From contig JAGYXB010000831.1 of NCBI GenBank assembly GCA_022495005.1, forward strand, positions 248,001-312,000: 64,000 bases of DNA, written 5' to 3'. Position numbers and translations under genes: made by a program. The stretch comes from Rhyacophila brunnea (Eukaryota > Arthropoda > Insecta > Trichoptera > Rhyacophilidae). Below are positions 11,916 through 22,905 of the stretch, in pieces. The notes under the pieces are model-generated. The model was not told the DNA's origin. It did not search any database and was given only the letters and a program-made list of their open reading frames with translations. Numbering within the stretch: position 1 is the stretch's first letter; the number at the start of each line of letters is the position of its first letter.

Positions 11916-12903
11916 TACTAACTCAACAGTTAGTCGATCATAGATCGATTGAAAAGAGGTTGGTTTTAGTATGCCATTTGCAACGACTGGCAAACATGAC
12001 GTACCTAATAAAATAAAGTAAAACACGGGGAAAGACAAAAGAAAATAATATTTTGTAGGTAAGTAAATTAGAAATGCAACCTTATCGTAAATATACTTAT
12101 ATTTATATATAATTCTGAATGATTCATAAGTAGGTCAGCAAGTAGATAGGTGCTCGTGAAATACTCCACGAACATCGCGTCGTTTTGTTATAGCAATGCT
12201 GTACTGTCATTTGTTACCGATACAACAGCACGCGGTGACCTGTTGTTCGGCGAACTGCATAGGTACAATTTACATGTACTTAACCAAAATAATAATATTA
12301 TGATATTGTCAAAGTTGAGAATCACTGAGTTAAAAAGATGAGCCTTCGGAATTACAGCAGTGGCTCGATGTGACATGCCTCCGCCATCTGGCTGGATCTG
12401 GGAAGTTGACTGCTCAGGAGTCAGGATGCACGTGTTCAATGTTCAGTAAAAGTTCATCTTCAGTATTTGCGTGTTTGCAAGTATAGTATCTGACATATAG
12501 GTACCTACAACTACAGCGGCTAAATAAACTAGAGTATACTTACGTTTTATAACTTTGCACTTTTTAGATATTATTATATTACTTACCGACAAACTTACAT
12601 CATTTTCATCCTAGAGCCGGGAGTAACAAGTTATGAAGAAGCAACTCTACTAAGCTTCGGCCGTTTCGCCAACCAATACGTACCTACCTAGTAAAAACAT
12701 ATAGGTAATATCAGATTATGTAACTACCTAGATGTCAGATTAGGTCGTATCACTTATATAGGTACCTAAATCTACGGTCGTATCACAGAACAGATAGTTA
12801 ATAAATTATTTCTGAGTTCCCTGGGTACATGCACAAATATAGGTACGTATACAAGTATTATTATAATAATATACAATAATCTCTATAAGTATAGTATACT
12901 ATG
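11916..12903. other. No recognised gene
   Basis: AT-rich DNA with frequent TAGGTACCTA-type palindromes. Open frames on both strands around 12150-12440 overlap each other and have no domain. Confidence 0.35.
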
Positions 12904-13333
12904 CATAGCCCCCACAACAGGGGGGCTGACTTGGGCTCTATCCTGGGGGTCCGGGCTCAGGAGGGGCCCGACGTTGTCGGTCAACCAGATAAGTGAGATA
13001 AACACACATCACAAATTGACCCTACTAGTAAAAAAGTCGCCTACGGCGCTAATTTACTTCAAATATTAATGTTGATTATGGTTTTCAAACATGTAGTTAT
13101 GCGATGCAATTTTTGATGTGTGTCGATACTTGACAATCTAATAATGCAAGTGGATGTAAGTATTAGAAAATCGCTAAAAAATATAGGTACTAAATAGGTA
13201 CTTAGGTACTCTTAATAATTTTACCTCGAACACAATTTTGTAAAACGTTACTGTAGAGCGCCATACTACCTTTAATCTTAGTGATAGGTAGGGGGGCCTA
13301 ACAAAGATCCTAGCATGGGGGCCCGCTTCATAC
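12904..13333. mobile_element. hAT-type MITE (GC-rich ends), copy B, right end damaged
   Basis: It begins CATAGCCCCCACAACAGGGG and follows copies A and C through GGTCAACCAGATAAGTGAGA to GATAGGTAGGGGGGCCTA. It ends at GGGGCCCGCTTCA without the terminal GGCCATG. No duplication is visible because the right terminus is missing. Confidence 0.6.
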
Positions 13334-14006
13334 TTACTTCAATAGTTCATTGTACAGTCATGGATATGGTAGCTACAGATAGTTAAGATTAAACTGTTTA
13401 CAAGAGTTTCCGTAAATTTATACGTATGCAGTTGGCTGTAGGTATCAGTTAGTGACGTCCCGGGGTGGTAGGCAGATCATGCGTTGCATATTTGCGGCAC
13501 ATTATAAAGGATGGCGACTGAAGGAACGAATACAAACAACAAACCATTGTTGTATTGTAATGACAGTTTATCACACAGGGAACATTTTCACAATTGCACC
13601 AATAAACACGTCAGCGCCACAGACCTCCACGTATCTAAAACCACAATGATTGATGGTACCTATTTAATCGATGTTGGAAACGCTCTAATTCTTAGTAAAT
13701 TGTGTGTACTTATGCCAATTTAAGGTTTTTAGGGTAGGTGTTATAGGATTATTATGTATTTAATCTATGGGGTAGGTATTTGTCTGTTTAAGATACCTAG
13801 CCGAAAATAAATAAAAAAATATTTAATGTTAATATAATTACCCAACGAATGTTTATATAAGTACTTAATTTGAAACTAAAAATGAAAGGGGACAGCATTC
13901 TGAGTCTCTCATCACAGTTCATTGTGAGCTGATGTATTACGCATAGAAAGAGGGCCGTATACTATCGATATCAAATGTATTTACTATACTTAAATAAAAC
14001 ACTTAA
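13334..14006. other. No recognised feature
   Basis: A block starting GTGACGTCCC near 13453 resembles one near 21493, so both may be fragments of one dispersed repeat. The two overlapping small open frames here have no domain. Confidence 0.3.
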
Positions 14007-14487
14007 TAATTATAAGATAAAAAGAACTTTTTATATAAGTACAATGTTTTTAAATTTTCTGTTGAATTATTATGCTCAAACTTGTACTTGATATGAAGTA
14101 AATAAAAAAATAAACAGACAAACAAATAAAGAACACTAAAATGTCATTTTCACATTTCATTTTGATTTACAAAGTAACGCACGTATATATTAATAATTTA
14201 GTTGCTAGGGCCACCCCCTTAGCAACCAATAATAGTCTTTTACTTTTTTCGGATTTTTCTGAAATAGCTTTCCATACAAAACAGAATTAACTGAAAATGA
14301 ATTCAATTCTGCTTAAAGATGGCTAAAAGTATTAAAAGAATGCATTGGCATCGTGTTCTGATAACATCTACAAGTTTCAAATGTCTAGCTAGTCGGGAAG
14401 TTAGTTAAAAATCGATTGAAAGATTTGTACCGGAGAAACAACCACCGGACAAACAAGAATACGAAATAATAAAAACGTTGTAAAAAT
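14007..14487 (+). repeat. Dispersed repeat family X, copy 3
   Basis: It runs from TTATAAGATAAAAAGAAC to ATAAAAACGTTGTAAAAA and is nearly identical to copy 4 at 62755-63200, including TAGCAACCAATAATAGTC and the 3' end. It is less similar to copies 1 and 2, which points to at least two subfamilies. Confidence 0.65.
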
Positions 14488-14489
14488 AC

Positions 14490-15092
14490 GTTATAAAAAC
14501 CAGCGGAATTCAAGGAAAAGACAAAAGAAAACAGGTAAATTATAAATACAATCATATCGTATAAGTTTGGGTAGGTATAATATTTTTATAAAATTCTGAA
14601 TGATTCAGAAGTTAGCAAGCATGTGCTCGTAAGTATCAAGTCGTACCTACCTGTCAAATATTTCACAATAATGACATCGGTATGACGTAATCATCAGATA
14701 TTTTATACTAATCAATATCAAATTATTAATGTTCTTGTTGAATCTAATCAAATTGAAGCAATGCTGTTTGCAACGCTCCACGAACAACACATTTTTTTTA
14801 TCTCAATGATGTACGTTCATCTAGGGTTCCCAGACGTCCTCTTTTTTATATCAATGTCCATGTCCAGTAACTTTTTTAATTTTTATCAAATAATGCGTAA
14901 TATGTCTCCTTTTTCCGCTATGAACATTTCGATTGACAGAATATTTTTTTTCGTTCATTTATTAAAAAAACTGTGGTACCTTACTTTCGCAATAATTTAC
15001 TCGTTACTAATATTTGTTTGTTAATAAATATGATTATGAATATGCGTGATTGTAAAATTATTACATTTCGGGGTAAATTAATGAGATCTAGC
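14490..15092. other. No recognised feature
   Basis: AT-rich DNA. The 87-codon open frame at 14761-15024 is Phe/Ile-rich because of composition and has no recognisable domain. Confidence 0.35.
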
Positions 15093-15100
15093 AATTAGAA

Positions 15101-15307
15101 CAGGGCACGAAATGGAATGAAACACACCGGAGCACCGCTCCGTCTCGTGGAAAAAATATGTTGACCGTCTGAGCTCGGTAGGCCATAGAATAAAAAATCT
15201 GACACACTTATTTTTATAAAATACACATACAATTTCATAACTATGTAAATATCTTCAGAAAATTTGTCGAGCGCTCCGGTTCGTAAACTTTTCCATTTCG
15301 AGCGCTG
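15101..15307 (+). mobile_element. hAT-type MITE family M, copy 1, perfect 8-bp duplication
   Basis: The ends are CAGGGCACGAAATGGAATG and, read inward, CAGCGCTCGAAATGGAAAAG. AATTAGAA flanks it at 15093-15100 and 15308-15315. The interior shares GACCGTCTGAGCTCGGTAGG with copies at 17602 and 19073. Confidence 0.8.
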
Positions 15308-15315
15308 AATTAGAA

Positions 15316-16169
15316 TCAGAGACATATTACCATGGGTTCAATTACGGTGGCAAAATACATCATAGAAACACTCAGAATTAGTAAAATCCCATGTTCGTAT
15401 TGTGAGCTTACCGAGAATCGAACCCGGAGACCAATGAAATATGTCCTCTTTTTTTATCATCGTCAATAATATGGGAACACTCATTGCCCACTGAAGAAGG
15501 AAGCCGATACATTACACGAGTGGTCCTACTTTTCGCCCCTCCCGTAGTCTATGGATGACCTGTCATTGCTTATAGAGTGCTCATACTGACGCGTCTGTCG
15601 TGTTCACTTGTCGGAGTATTCTTAGTTTCAGATTTCTTTCAGATTATTTTAACGTATCTTGGAGACCTTGGAGTTCATCTGATTTAGTGGTTCTGTGTTA
15701 TTAATAATTGGAAGTGATGATCAAAGTAAGTAAACTTCTTCTGTGTATAATAATATCATAATACACTAGGACGTTTGTCAATGTGACAGTCGATTCTAAA
15801 CGACAATAACTAATAACTTATTTATACTCTTCAGTCATTATTGAATACCAAACTCTGCTTGCAAGTACGTTATCAATAAATAGTATGGCAGTGGACCACT
15901 CGTTGCTTGTGCAAAAAGTTATGCTCAGGCTTTATTAATCTAAAGATGGCGGTGTAACACTACATTCATTCCTTTCCGGTACGACAGCGCACGGTTAACT
16001 GTGATGGTTACGTGTAAATTGTACGTAAAATATTTCACCGTAGCACAGTTCGCCGTGAGCTTTCTTATCGGAAAGAGATGAGTGTATGTATGTACGGTCT
16101 CCAATTTTATTAGATTCAATATGAAAATTAAATCAATTTTCATAGCTGATTTTGGCAAAATTCATGAAT
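15316..16169. other. No recognised feature
   Basis: No open frame with coding character and no complete terminal-repeat pair was found. The open frame on the minus strand at 15940-16158 is probably chance. Confidence 0.35.
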
Positions 16170-16262
16170 TCAAGAATCAAATTCTAACCTAACAAAATAA
16201 TCCAGTAAGTATATCAGCTATTTTCAAAATTTGTTTACTGCTGGCTTCCTGTAAACAGGCAA
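16170..16262. repeat. Half-copy of the TTAGG-bearing inverted-repeat element (inverted)
   Basis: TCTAACCTAAC, then AATAATCCAGTAAGTATATC and TTCAAAATTTGTTTACTGC, match the element at 2340-2526 and the fragment at 10805-10910 in opposite orientation. Confidence 0.45.
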
Positions 16263-17160
16263 GAACCGTGCTTTATTTAGACATGAATGTTATGTCAGTA
16301 CCTACTATACGACCCAAAGATGTTGGACGGTCATATATTTTCGATAAACGTTTCACGATTAAGTGTGATACGGTGAACTGCATAATATGTATAAGTTTCC
16401 GGACACGAACTGTGATACGTAGAAATGTAATACGTAAAATTTACATGACGTAACCTTTTACAGGCTTTCGGAACTGAACTTAATCTGACATTTCACATTT
16501 ATTAATTATTGAGTTAGCCATATAATGTACTAGGTAATAAAGGAGCTAGCGTTTATTTGGTAGATACATTTTACAAGATGGTGATATTATTATCTAATAC
16601 TAAGTAAGTACATATATGCAATTCGAGGGTTTGATTTATTAGACGATAGCTATTTCGATTGTTACTCAATTATCAAAAAAATATGTAAGTGGGTATATTA
16701 AATTTAGTCAAATTAATTCGGCACCCCCATAATTTCAATATACCTACTTAGTAAGACTTTACTCTACACCAGTACTTCTCAAAATGGGAGGCGTGAAATA
16801 TTTCAGTAAAAGTAAATGAATTGGTATATGAATTGGTAATGAATTGGAAATAGGTTGAGCAAGTGGCCGACATCCATTTCTCGTAAAAAACAAAATCTGT
16901 TAATTCAAACCTCTACTCTGTGGAGGCCCATATGATCCTATTAGTCGGACATGGTCGGAAAAAATGAATTGAATCTTTCTCTTATGGAAATGATATAAAT
17001 ATTTTATATGTATAAATATGTTGAATATGTACCAAATTTCAAGCTTTCGAAAAAAACTTTCTTCGTGGTCAAAAGGATCACAGACATATTTTCATGCTTC
17101 AGTGAGTTTCTTACCACCAATGAAATATCACTCAATTCAATTAAACGTGTTATAGGTAGG
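16263..17160. other. No recognised gene
   Basis: A short block at 16856-16945 (AGCAAGTGGCCGACATCC and following) recurs at about 34438-34515 and 45678-45760, so it is a dispersed repeat fragment. Nothing else is recognisable. Confidence 0.35.
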
Positions 17161-17316
17161 TATAGGTAAATCATTCTACAGTGGCACCATAGGCGATTTG
17201 CGCGTGTATTGAATTGCTTGCGACAATGCCTGTTTCAATGCTAGCAAACAATACCACTACAACTGCAAGCCGCATTTCCCGTACCCATGGTGCCACTGTA
17301 AAACGATTTACCTATA
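17161..17316. mobile_element. Short hairpin MITE
   Basis: The left arm TATAGGTAAATCATTCTACA and the inward-read right arm TATAGGTAAATCGTTTTACA continue with the shared GTGGCACCAT. The unit is 156 bp with a GC-rich centre relative to its surroundings. No duplication could be separated from the repeated ends. Confidence 0.6.
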
Positions 17317-17601
17317 CTTGATCACATTGCCGAATCACAACGATTTTTCAACCAATATTTCCTAAACTTAAATGACGACTAAAAGTACAATTGAATAAGA
17401 AAGATCAATATTTCCTAAATCCTTAAATTATGATCGTATTACGTGGGCAGCTCAAGAAAAATTGATTGATATTAAATCAGATAATTCCCTTAAAGTCAAA
17501 TTTAATGAAAGAAGTCTTGCATAATTTTGGATAAGCACTGTTAATCATAATTCTTTTTGCGACAACATACCTATGCGAAACAGCATTTTCATCATTACTG
17601 A

Positions 17602-17847
17602 CAGCGCTCGAAATGGAAAAGTTTACGAACCGGAGCGCACGACAGTTTTCTAAAGAACAATACATAGTTAGCATAGTTAGAAGACATAGTTATCAATTTT
17701 TTGTGTATTTCATAAAAATAAGTATGTTATATTTTTTATTATATGGCCTATCCAGCTCAGACGGTCAAATTATTTTTTCCACGAGACGGAGCGATAATTT
17801 TACCGATTTCAGGAACAGGACGGCGCTCCGGTCCATTTCGAGCCCTG
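17602..17847 (-). mobile_element. hAT-type MITE family M, copy 2
   Basis: This copy is in reverse orientation, running from CAGCGCTCGAAATGG to CCATTTCGAGCCCTG. It is flanked by ATTACTGA and ATTACTGG, a 7-of-8 target duplication. It contains a rearranged middle with GTTAGCATAGTTAGAAGA. The open frame across it is chance. Confidence 0.75.
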
Positions 17848-18149
17848 ATTACTGGTAAAAAATAAACATAGGTCGAGTCTTTCAACGGAGACATTGGAAC
17901 AAACCCTGCGAATTATTTAATAATTGAATAAACCCTGCGAACCCATTTCGAACATAAAAATATGCAATCACACCCCTCTCATTAAATTGTTTAATTCTTA
18001 TTAGTTTTTTTTTTTTAATTTTTGCTTTATAAGCAAGTAAATAAAATGTTCTATGGCGAGAGGAGCCTTTTTCTGATTTTGTGGGCCGTGGTATGAAAAT
18101 GTTTTTAGCCCTCCAATCCACTATCAGAAAATCTCAAGTGAACAGGAGC

Positions 18150-18975
18150 GGCACTATATTAAGAAGACCGAGCCAACTGGCTACCCAGACAACCTCAACA
18201 TGATGGGCAGATCCATACAGATTGTGAAGAAAGGGCCGCACTAAAGATTGGCTTAAGAGTAAATGAAAACATAACTAAAGTCATGGTACAAAGCCGACAA
18301 AATCAGAGTAGGCTGGGCCAAAGTTCCAGTTTTGGAAACCATCAATTTGAGGTTATCAACCGGTTCACATACCTGGGTTCCAATATTACAAAAGTGAACC
18401 AGGAACTGGAAGAAATAAAAGCCCGAATAACAGCTGAAAATAAATCGTACTTCTCATTATTTCCCATATTCAAATCCAGAATTATTGTCCACAGAAAAAT
18501 TATAATCCGGCTCAAAACCATCATACGCACAGTCGTTGCATACAGGTGCGAGTCATGGACGCTAAATATGAAAGCAGCTGAAATGGTGGACTGCTTTGAG
18601 AGAAAGATCCTGAGGCGGATATACGGACCCATGAATGATGGTGGGGAGTGGAGAATTAGGTAAAACACGGAACTATACCGCTTATACCAAGATTCAAAAC
18701 TCTCCACCTTCATAAATCTCCAAAGGCTAAACTGGGCAGGCCATGTCCAGCGCATGCCTGAGTCACGGATACCGAAGAAGATCTTCGAAGGAAACCCAGT
18801 GGGAAAAAGGCCAGTGGGAAAGCCACGCATATGATGGGTTGGATAAAATTACAAAAGATGCCAACCAGCTGCTAAAAATCAGGAACTGGAAAAGACTTGC
18901 GGAGGACCGTTCCAGCTGGAGGACAGCGATGGAGGAGGCCAGAGCTCGACTTGAGCTGTAGCGCCATAGAAGAAG
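18150..18975 (+). pseudogene. RTE-like LINE reverse transcriptase C-terminal relic
   Basis: The open frame at 18283-18663 encodes RFTYLGSNITK, then CESWTL and FERKILRRIYGPMNDGGEWR, the hallmark C-terminal domain of RTE-like LINEs. After stop TAA at 18661 the same frame resumes with LYRLYQDSK, then LNWAGHVQRMPESRIPKK. More stops follow before (AGA)n at 18969-18981, which serves as the 3' tail. The catalytic part of the reverse transcriptase is missing, so it is a dead 5'-truncated copy. Confidence 0.75.
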
Positions 18976-19072
18976 AAGAAGGTATGAAAAAGTTTGTGAA
19001 GCGCTGCTCTACACTGTAGGGCTGTAAGTAGTAGTTAACTATACGTTTTAGATTTTATTATCTAGTTATTGG

Positions 19073-19321
19073 CAGGGCTCGAAATGGACCGTACCGCGCC
19101 GTTCCGGTTCGTGAAATCGGTAAAATTATCGCTCCGTCTCGTGGAAAAATAATTTGACCGTCTGAGCTAGAAAGGTCAGAATATACCAAAAAAAATTTAA
19201 CACTAATTTTTTATATAATACTCTAATTAATTTATATATAATTTGATAACTATGAGCATGTTAATATCTTTAGAAAATTGTCGAGCGCTCCGGTTCGTTA
19301 ACTTTTCCATTTCGAGCGCTG
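19073..19321 (+). mobile_element. hAT-type MITE family M, copy 3, perfect 8-bp duplication
   Basis: The ends are CAGGGCTCGAAATGGACCG and, read inward, CAGCGCTCGAAATGGAAAAG. GTTATTGG flanks it at 19065-19072 and 19322-19329. It is 249 bp and noncoding. Confidence 0.82.
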
Positions 19322-19944
19322 GTTATTGGAAGAATTGGGTAGATAAGTACCTATTTTAATGAACAAAAATAAACTAAGTATAAATAGTCCCTCTCCGATT
19401 AAATAAAATAATCCATATAATTACGTCATAATTATGTTAGTATTTATATCCTTCATTTTCTCACAATACCTATACGTGCGCATGTCTCATAATGGAACCA
19501 TGACCCCTCATTAAAACAAAATTTAAAATGTATAATAGGTATGTTTAATTAATACCCGAGAATGTATACCTACCTGGCGAATGTATGTATTTTTAGGTAG
19601 GTACAGGGTGCGTTTTATGTGAGAGTTTTAAACCCCTTACTTTGCTATGGACCCCCCGGCTTCTAAAGTCCCCCGCATAGCAAGTCTCGTGGATTGTATG
19701 TAAATTAGATACAGAATCATGTCGTACGTATCGAAATAATTAGCCTAGTGTACAAGTTAGTGTACTCTGTATTATTCGGGTATACGCATGGAATTAAATA
19801 CTGTACATGGCAATTACTTATTCTTATTGATAAAAATATTGTAAATTAAATTAATCTGAGAAAGAATAATATTTTATTTTTTGTGATGATAACTTTGAAC
19901 AAGTTCTTTTTGTATCCCTCTCCACTAAAATATATATAATATAC

Positions 19945-20616
19945 CAGACGGCGAACCTTTTTATGTACCTACACGTCACCTTGACTGTCTGACGTGCCAA
20001 ACAGTTTTTCGAGTAATTCGAGCAGGAAAAAAATTAAAAAATAGTTATAAAAATTATATTAAAAAAGGTCAAAAATTATAAGCAATTGAGTTCTTGAATA
20101 TTATTACTATAATACCTACTTAGTTTGGTTCTTTACGCACAAATTGAAGTCAAAATTTCTCGGATCAGATGAGACATCCTCTCGCTAGTGGACTCAAGCA
20201 TTGTACCTAAAATGATTGTAAATCGATCAAAATCGGAGGTTCGCGACACGGCTTACCCCGCCGCCTGATGAGCTCAGTGCTATAATATTACTATGTGTGA
20301 CGTATAAAGCCTAAAGACCCATCTATGCAATTTAAATTAATTATGCTTATTCTTCAAGAGTATCAGCTGCCTGTCATTTTTTATATAACGCGATCTGTCA
20401 TTTATGCATGAATTTTGTCGTTTTTGTTTGCGCATCGATTGATAAATTAAAAAACGAAGAAAATACGCATTTTTAATATTATGTAATATATATTTAGGTA
20501 TTGTAAAACTTTTTGTAAAAAAAATATCTTTTAAATTATAAATCTATTTTTTTCTCTTCAACACAAAACATTCGCGTACCACTAGTGGCATGTGTGCCAT
20601 AGGTTCGCCATCCCTG
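19945..20616. mobile_element. hAT-type element, perfect 8-bp duplication
   Basis: The left end CAGACGGCGAACCTTTTTAT and the inward-read right end CAGGGATGGCGAACCTATGG are typical hAT ends. TAATATAC flanks it at 19937-19944 and 20617-20624. It is 672 bp without a transposase frame. Confidence 0.75.
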
Positions 20617-20814
20617 TAATATACCATTAAAATTGTTTGGATAAGCCCGTCGGAATTTCCCACGGTTTTTGCCTTTTGGTTGTCTTCCCTAAAAATCCCA
20701 CCATCCTACCTATTTACTAATAATGTCTAAATAATTCACTAATATTACGTGGTATAAATTCACTAAATAACATCTAGGTCAGTATTTTTTCCCTATCATG
20801 TTCATACTATCTAT

Positions 20815-21363
20815 CAGTGGCGAAGGGTGGAGGTAGGCCGTTAAGATCCGCCATAAATATTGCACAGTAAAATTTGTCAGTAATACGTATTGGTTTTCAT
20901 TGAAATAAGACTACAATTTATTTTTTAAATTCAATTAAACCCTGCGAAACCAAGCCATAATAGCCAAAAAATTCTGTAATTAAATCATACATAACTTTGA
21001 ATATTTTGTAGATAGAATAATATTTTTTATCTATTATAGTTTGGTTTAGGCAGGGCTTGAAGAATTAAAAAAATGAACCAACAATACGTGCAATTGTAAT
21101 ATGTATTCTTAATCCAACGAAAACCAATAAGTACCTATGAATGAAACAGTGTATACAATTTTGTCATATCACCCAAAATATACCAAAACTATTATGGTTT
21201 GGTTTAGGCAGGGTTTAATTGATTTTTAAAAACTAACCAATACCATCTGTAAATTGTATCTAGTAGTGGTTCAATAAAAACAAATACGTACCTATGACTA
21301 ACAAAGTTTAATGTGCACTTATTATGGGGGATCCTAACAGCCTACCTCCACCTTTCGTTACTG
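20815..21363. mobile_element. hAT-type MITE family D, complete copy
   Basis: Ends are CAGTGGCGAAGGGTGGAGG and, read inward, CAGTAACGAAAGGTGGAGG; the inverted arms stay similar for about 150 bp. Flanks CTATCTAT and TTACCTAT match at 6 of 8. Related copies are at 31491-31726 (one arm), 34542-34686 (one arm) and 40482-40913 (complete). The interior carries a second inverted pair around GGTTTGGTTTAGGCAGGG. Confidence 0.7.
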
Positions 21364-22405
21364 TTACCTATTATTCCCATGGGTATTATAAATAATTTGA
21401 GGTGTTAATACACATATCATACAGGTACATACGTAATTTACAAGACTTTTACAGTCTAAACATGCGTACGTACCTACTATGATAACTACCAGTGACGTCC
21501 CGTGGGGGCAGTTATGCGTTGCTTAGGGGTGGCAAATCAAGACGCGAATGCGATCATTACAACTTCTGAAAGCAGTGGCGCTTTTCCATAAAGCGGACGA
21601 TGCGGTTGCTTCGTTATAAATTACCGAGATCTTAATTTGAAAAAATCAAAAGGGGTCTCCAAACTTGCCAGCGTCTCAGATCTGCACGTATTTAAGATGC
21701 AGCTCACCCAATGACAAATGTCATTGAGCTCACCCATCACACTGAATGGTGCCGTGATTTTTTTTGTTTGTCATGAAGGGCGCCGCAAGGTGAAAATGTT
21801 TGTAAACCACCGGCTTTTGCAATATAATCGGATCTAAAAATGTCAATTCCGGACGGTAGTCAACCCTAGTACGATTATTAGATTTTAGGATTGGAGATAG
21901 AAAAAATAAATACCTAAGTAATAATGTATGTTTCTGTCACAGTAGATACCTACATCTGGCATAACAAACAAACATAGCGTAGACAGCATGACCAGATGTC
22001 AGAAATGTCTGTCAAGTTACTAATGTAGGTACATACATTTTGCTACACCATATTAATTTATTGGTACCTAGGTTGGTTTAAAATTACGAAATGTATTTTT
22101 GAATCAATATTTCGATGTGGTTTGCCAATACGTAATTTGATTAGGTACACCTACTTACTGTCGCAAAGATTTTGTTATTTTACTGAGACCAGACAGCTAT
22201 TTTTAAATTAGGTACTTATATACCTACCTACTTACCTATAGTGAATCTTCGAACCCCTGGATTTTAATTCGGAAACGATCATAAAATAAACCAAGATTTC
22301 CAGACTAATAAGGTACCAATCCTAACCAATGAATTGATTGACAAAAAAGGTTGAGGGATCTATTTACCTACCATATAGTGACATCGAAAAAGACCATCAC
22401 TATAA
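21364..22405. other. No recognised gene
   Basis: The less AT-rich block at 21490-21830 may be an old repeat fragment (it shares GTGACGTCCCG with 13453). No open frame spans it. Confidence 0.3.
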
Positions 22406-22901
22406 TTATTATTATGCACTTAGATACCAAGCACTTGTAAAGCCAGTGCTCACCTACGCATCGGAAACCTGGACATTAACTCTGCGAAATGAACAAGCCC
22501 TGAACATCTTTGAAAGAAAAATTCTCCGCCGTATATATGGACCGATCAGGGATGGCACCAATTGGAGGAGAAGATATAATGCTGAGCTCTACGGGCTGTA
22601 CGAAGATTGCAGCGCAGTTCAATCAATTAAGATTGGGAGACTGCGATGGCTAGGACATGTGCACCGTATGAATGACAATGAACCGGCAAAGAGAGTGATG
22701 ACCAGCAATCCAATAGGACGTAGAAGAAGAGGCAGGCCAAAGATTCGCTGGTTGGATGGAGCTGCCAGTGACTGCCGTATTCTGGGGGTACCGAATTGGA
22801 AAGCGGCCACACTGGATAGGGACAGGTGGAGGGAGCTGTTGGAGGAGGCCAGGACCCAGGACCAGGTTGTCGTGCCCCTGATGATGATGATGATGACTTA
22901 G
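22406..22901 (+). pseudogene. 5'-truncated RTE-like LINE, 3' end with TGATGA tail
   Basis: From about residue 24 of the open frame at 22338-22901 the text is TYASETWTLTLRNEQALNIF, then ERKILRRIYGPIRDGTNWRR and GRLRWLGHVHRMNDNEPAKR, ending in RDRWRELLEEARTQ. This is the intact C-terminal domain of an RTE-like reverse transcriptase. The (ATG)n run at 22880-22897 is the LINE tail. There is no internal stop over about 165 codons, so the insertion is comparatively young. The palm domain is absent. Confidence 0.8.
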
Positions 22902-22905
22902 ATAC

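Noticed and set aside
16780..16810. hAT-like end CAGTACTTCTCAAAATGGGA
   Set aside because: No partner end or target duplication could be found, so no element can be called.
18342..18830. 162-codon open frame on the minus strand
   Set aside because: It is the shadow of the LINE fragment on the plus strand, which has a clear reverse transcriptase C-terminal signature.
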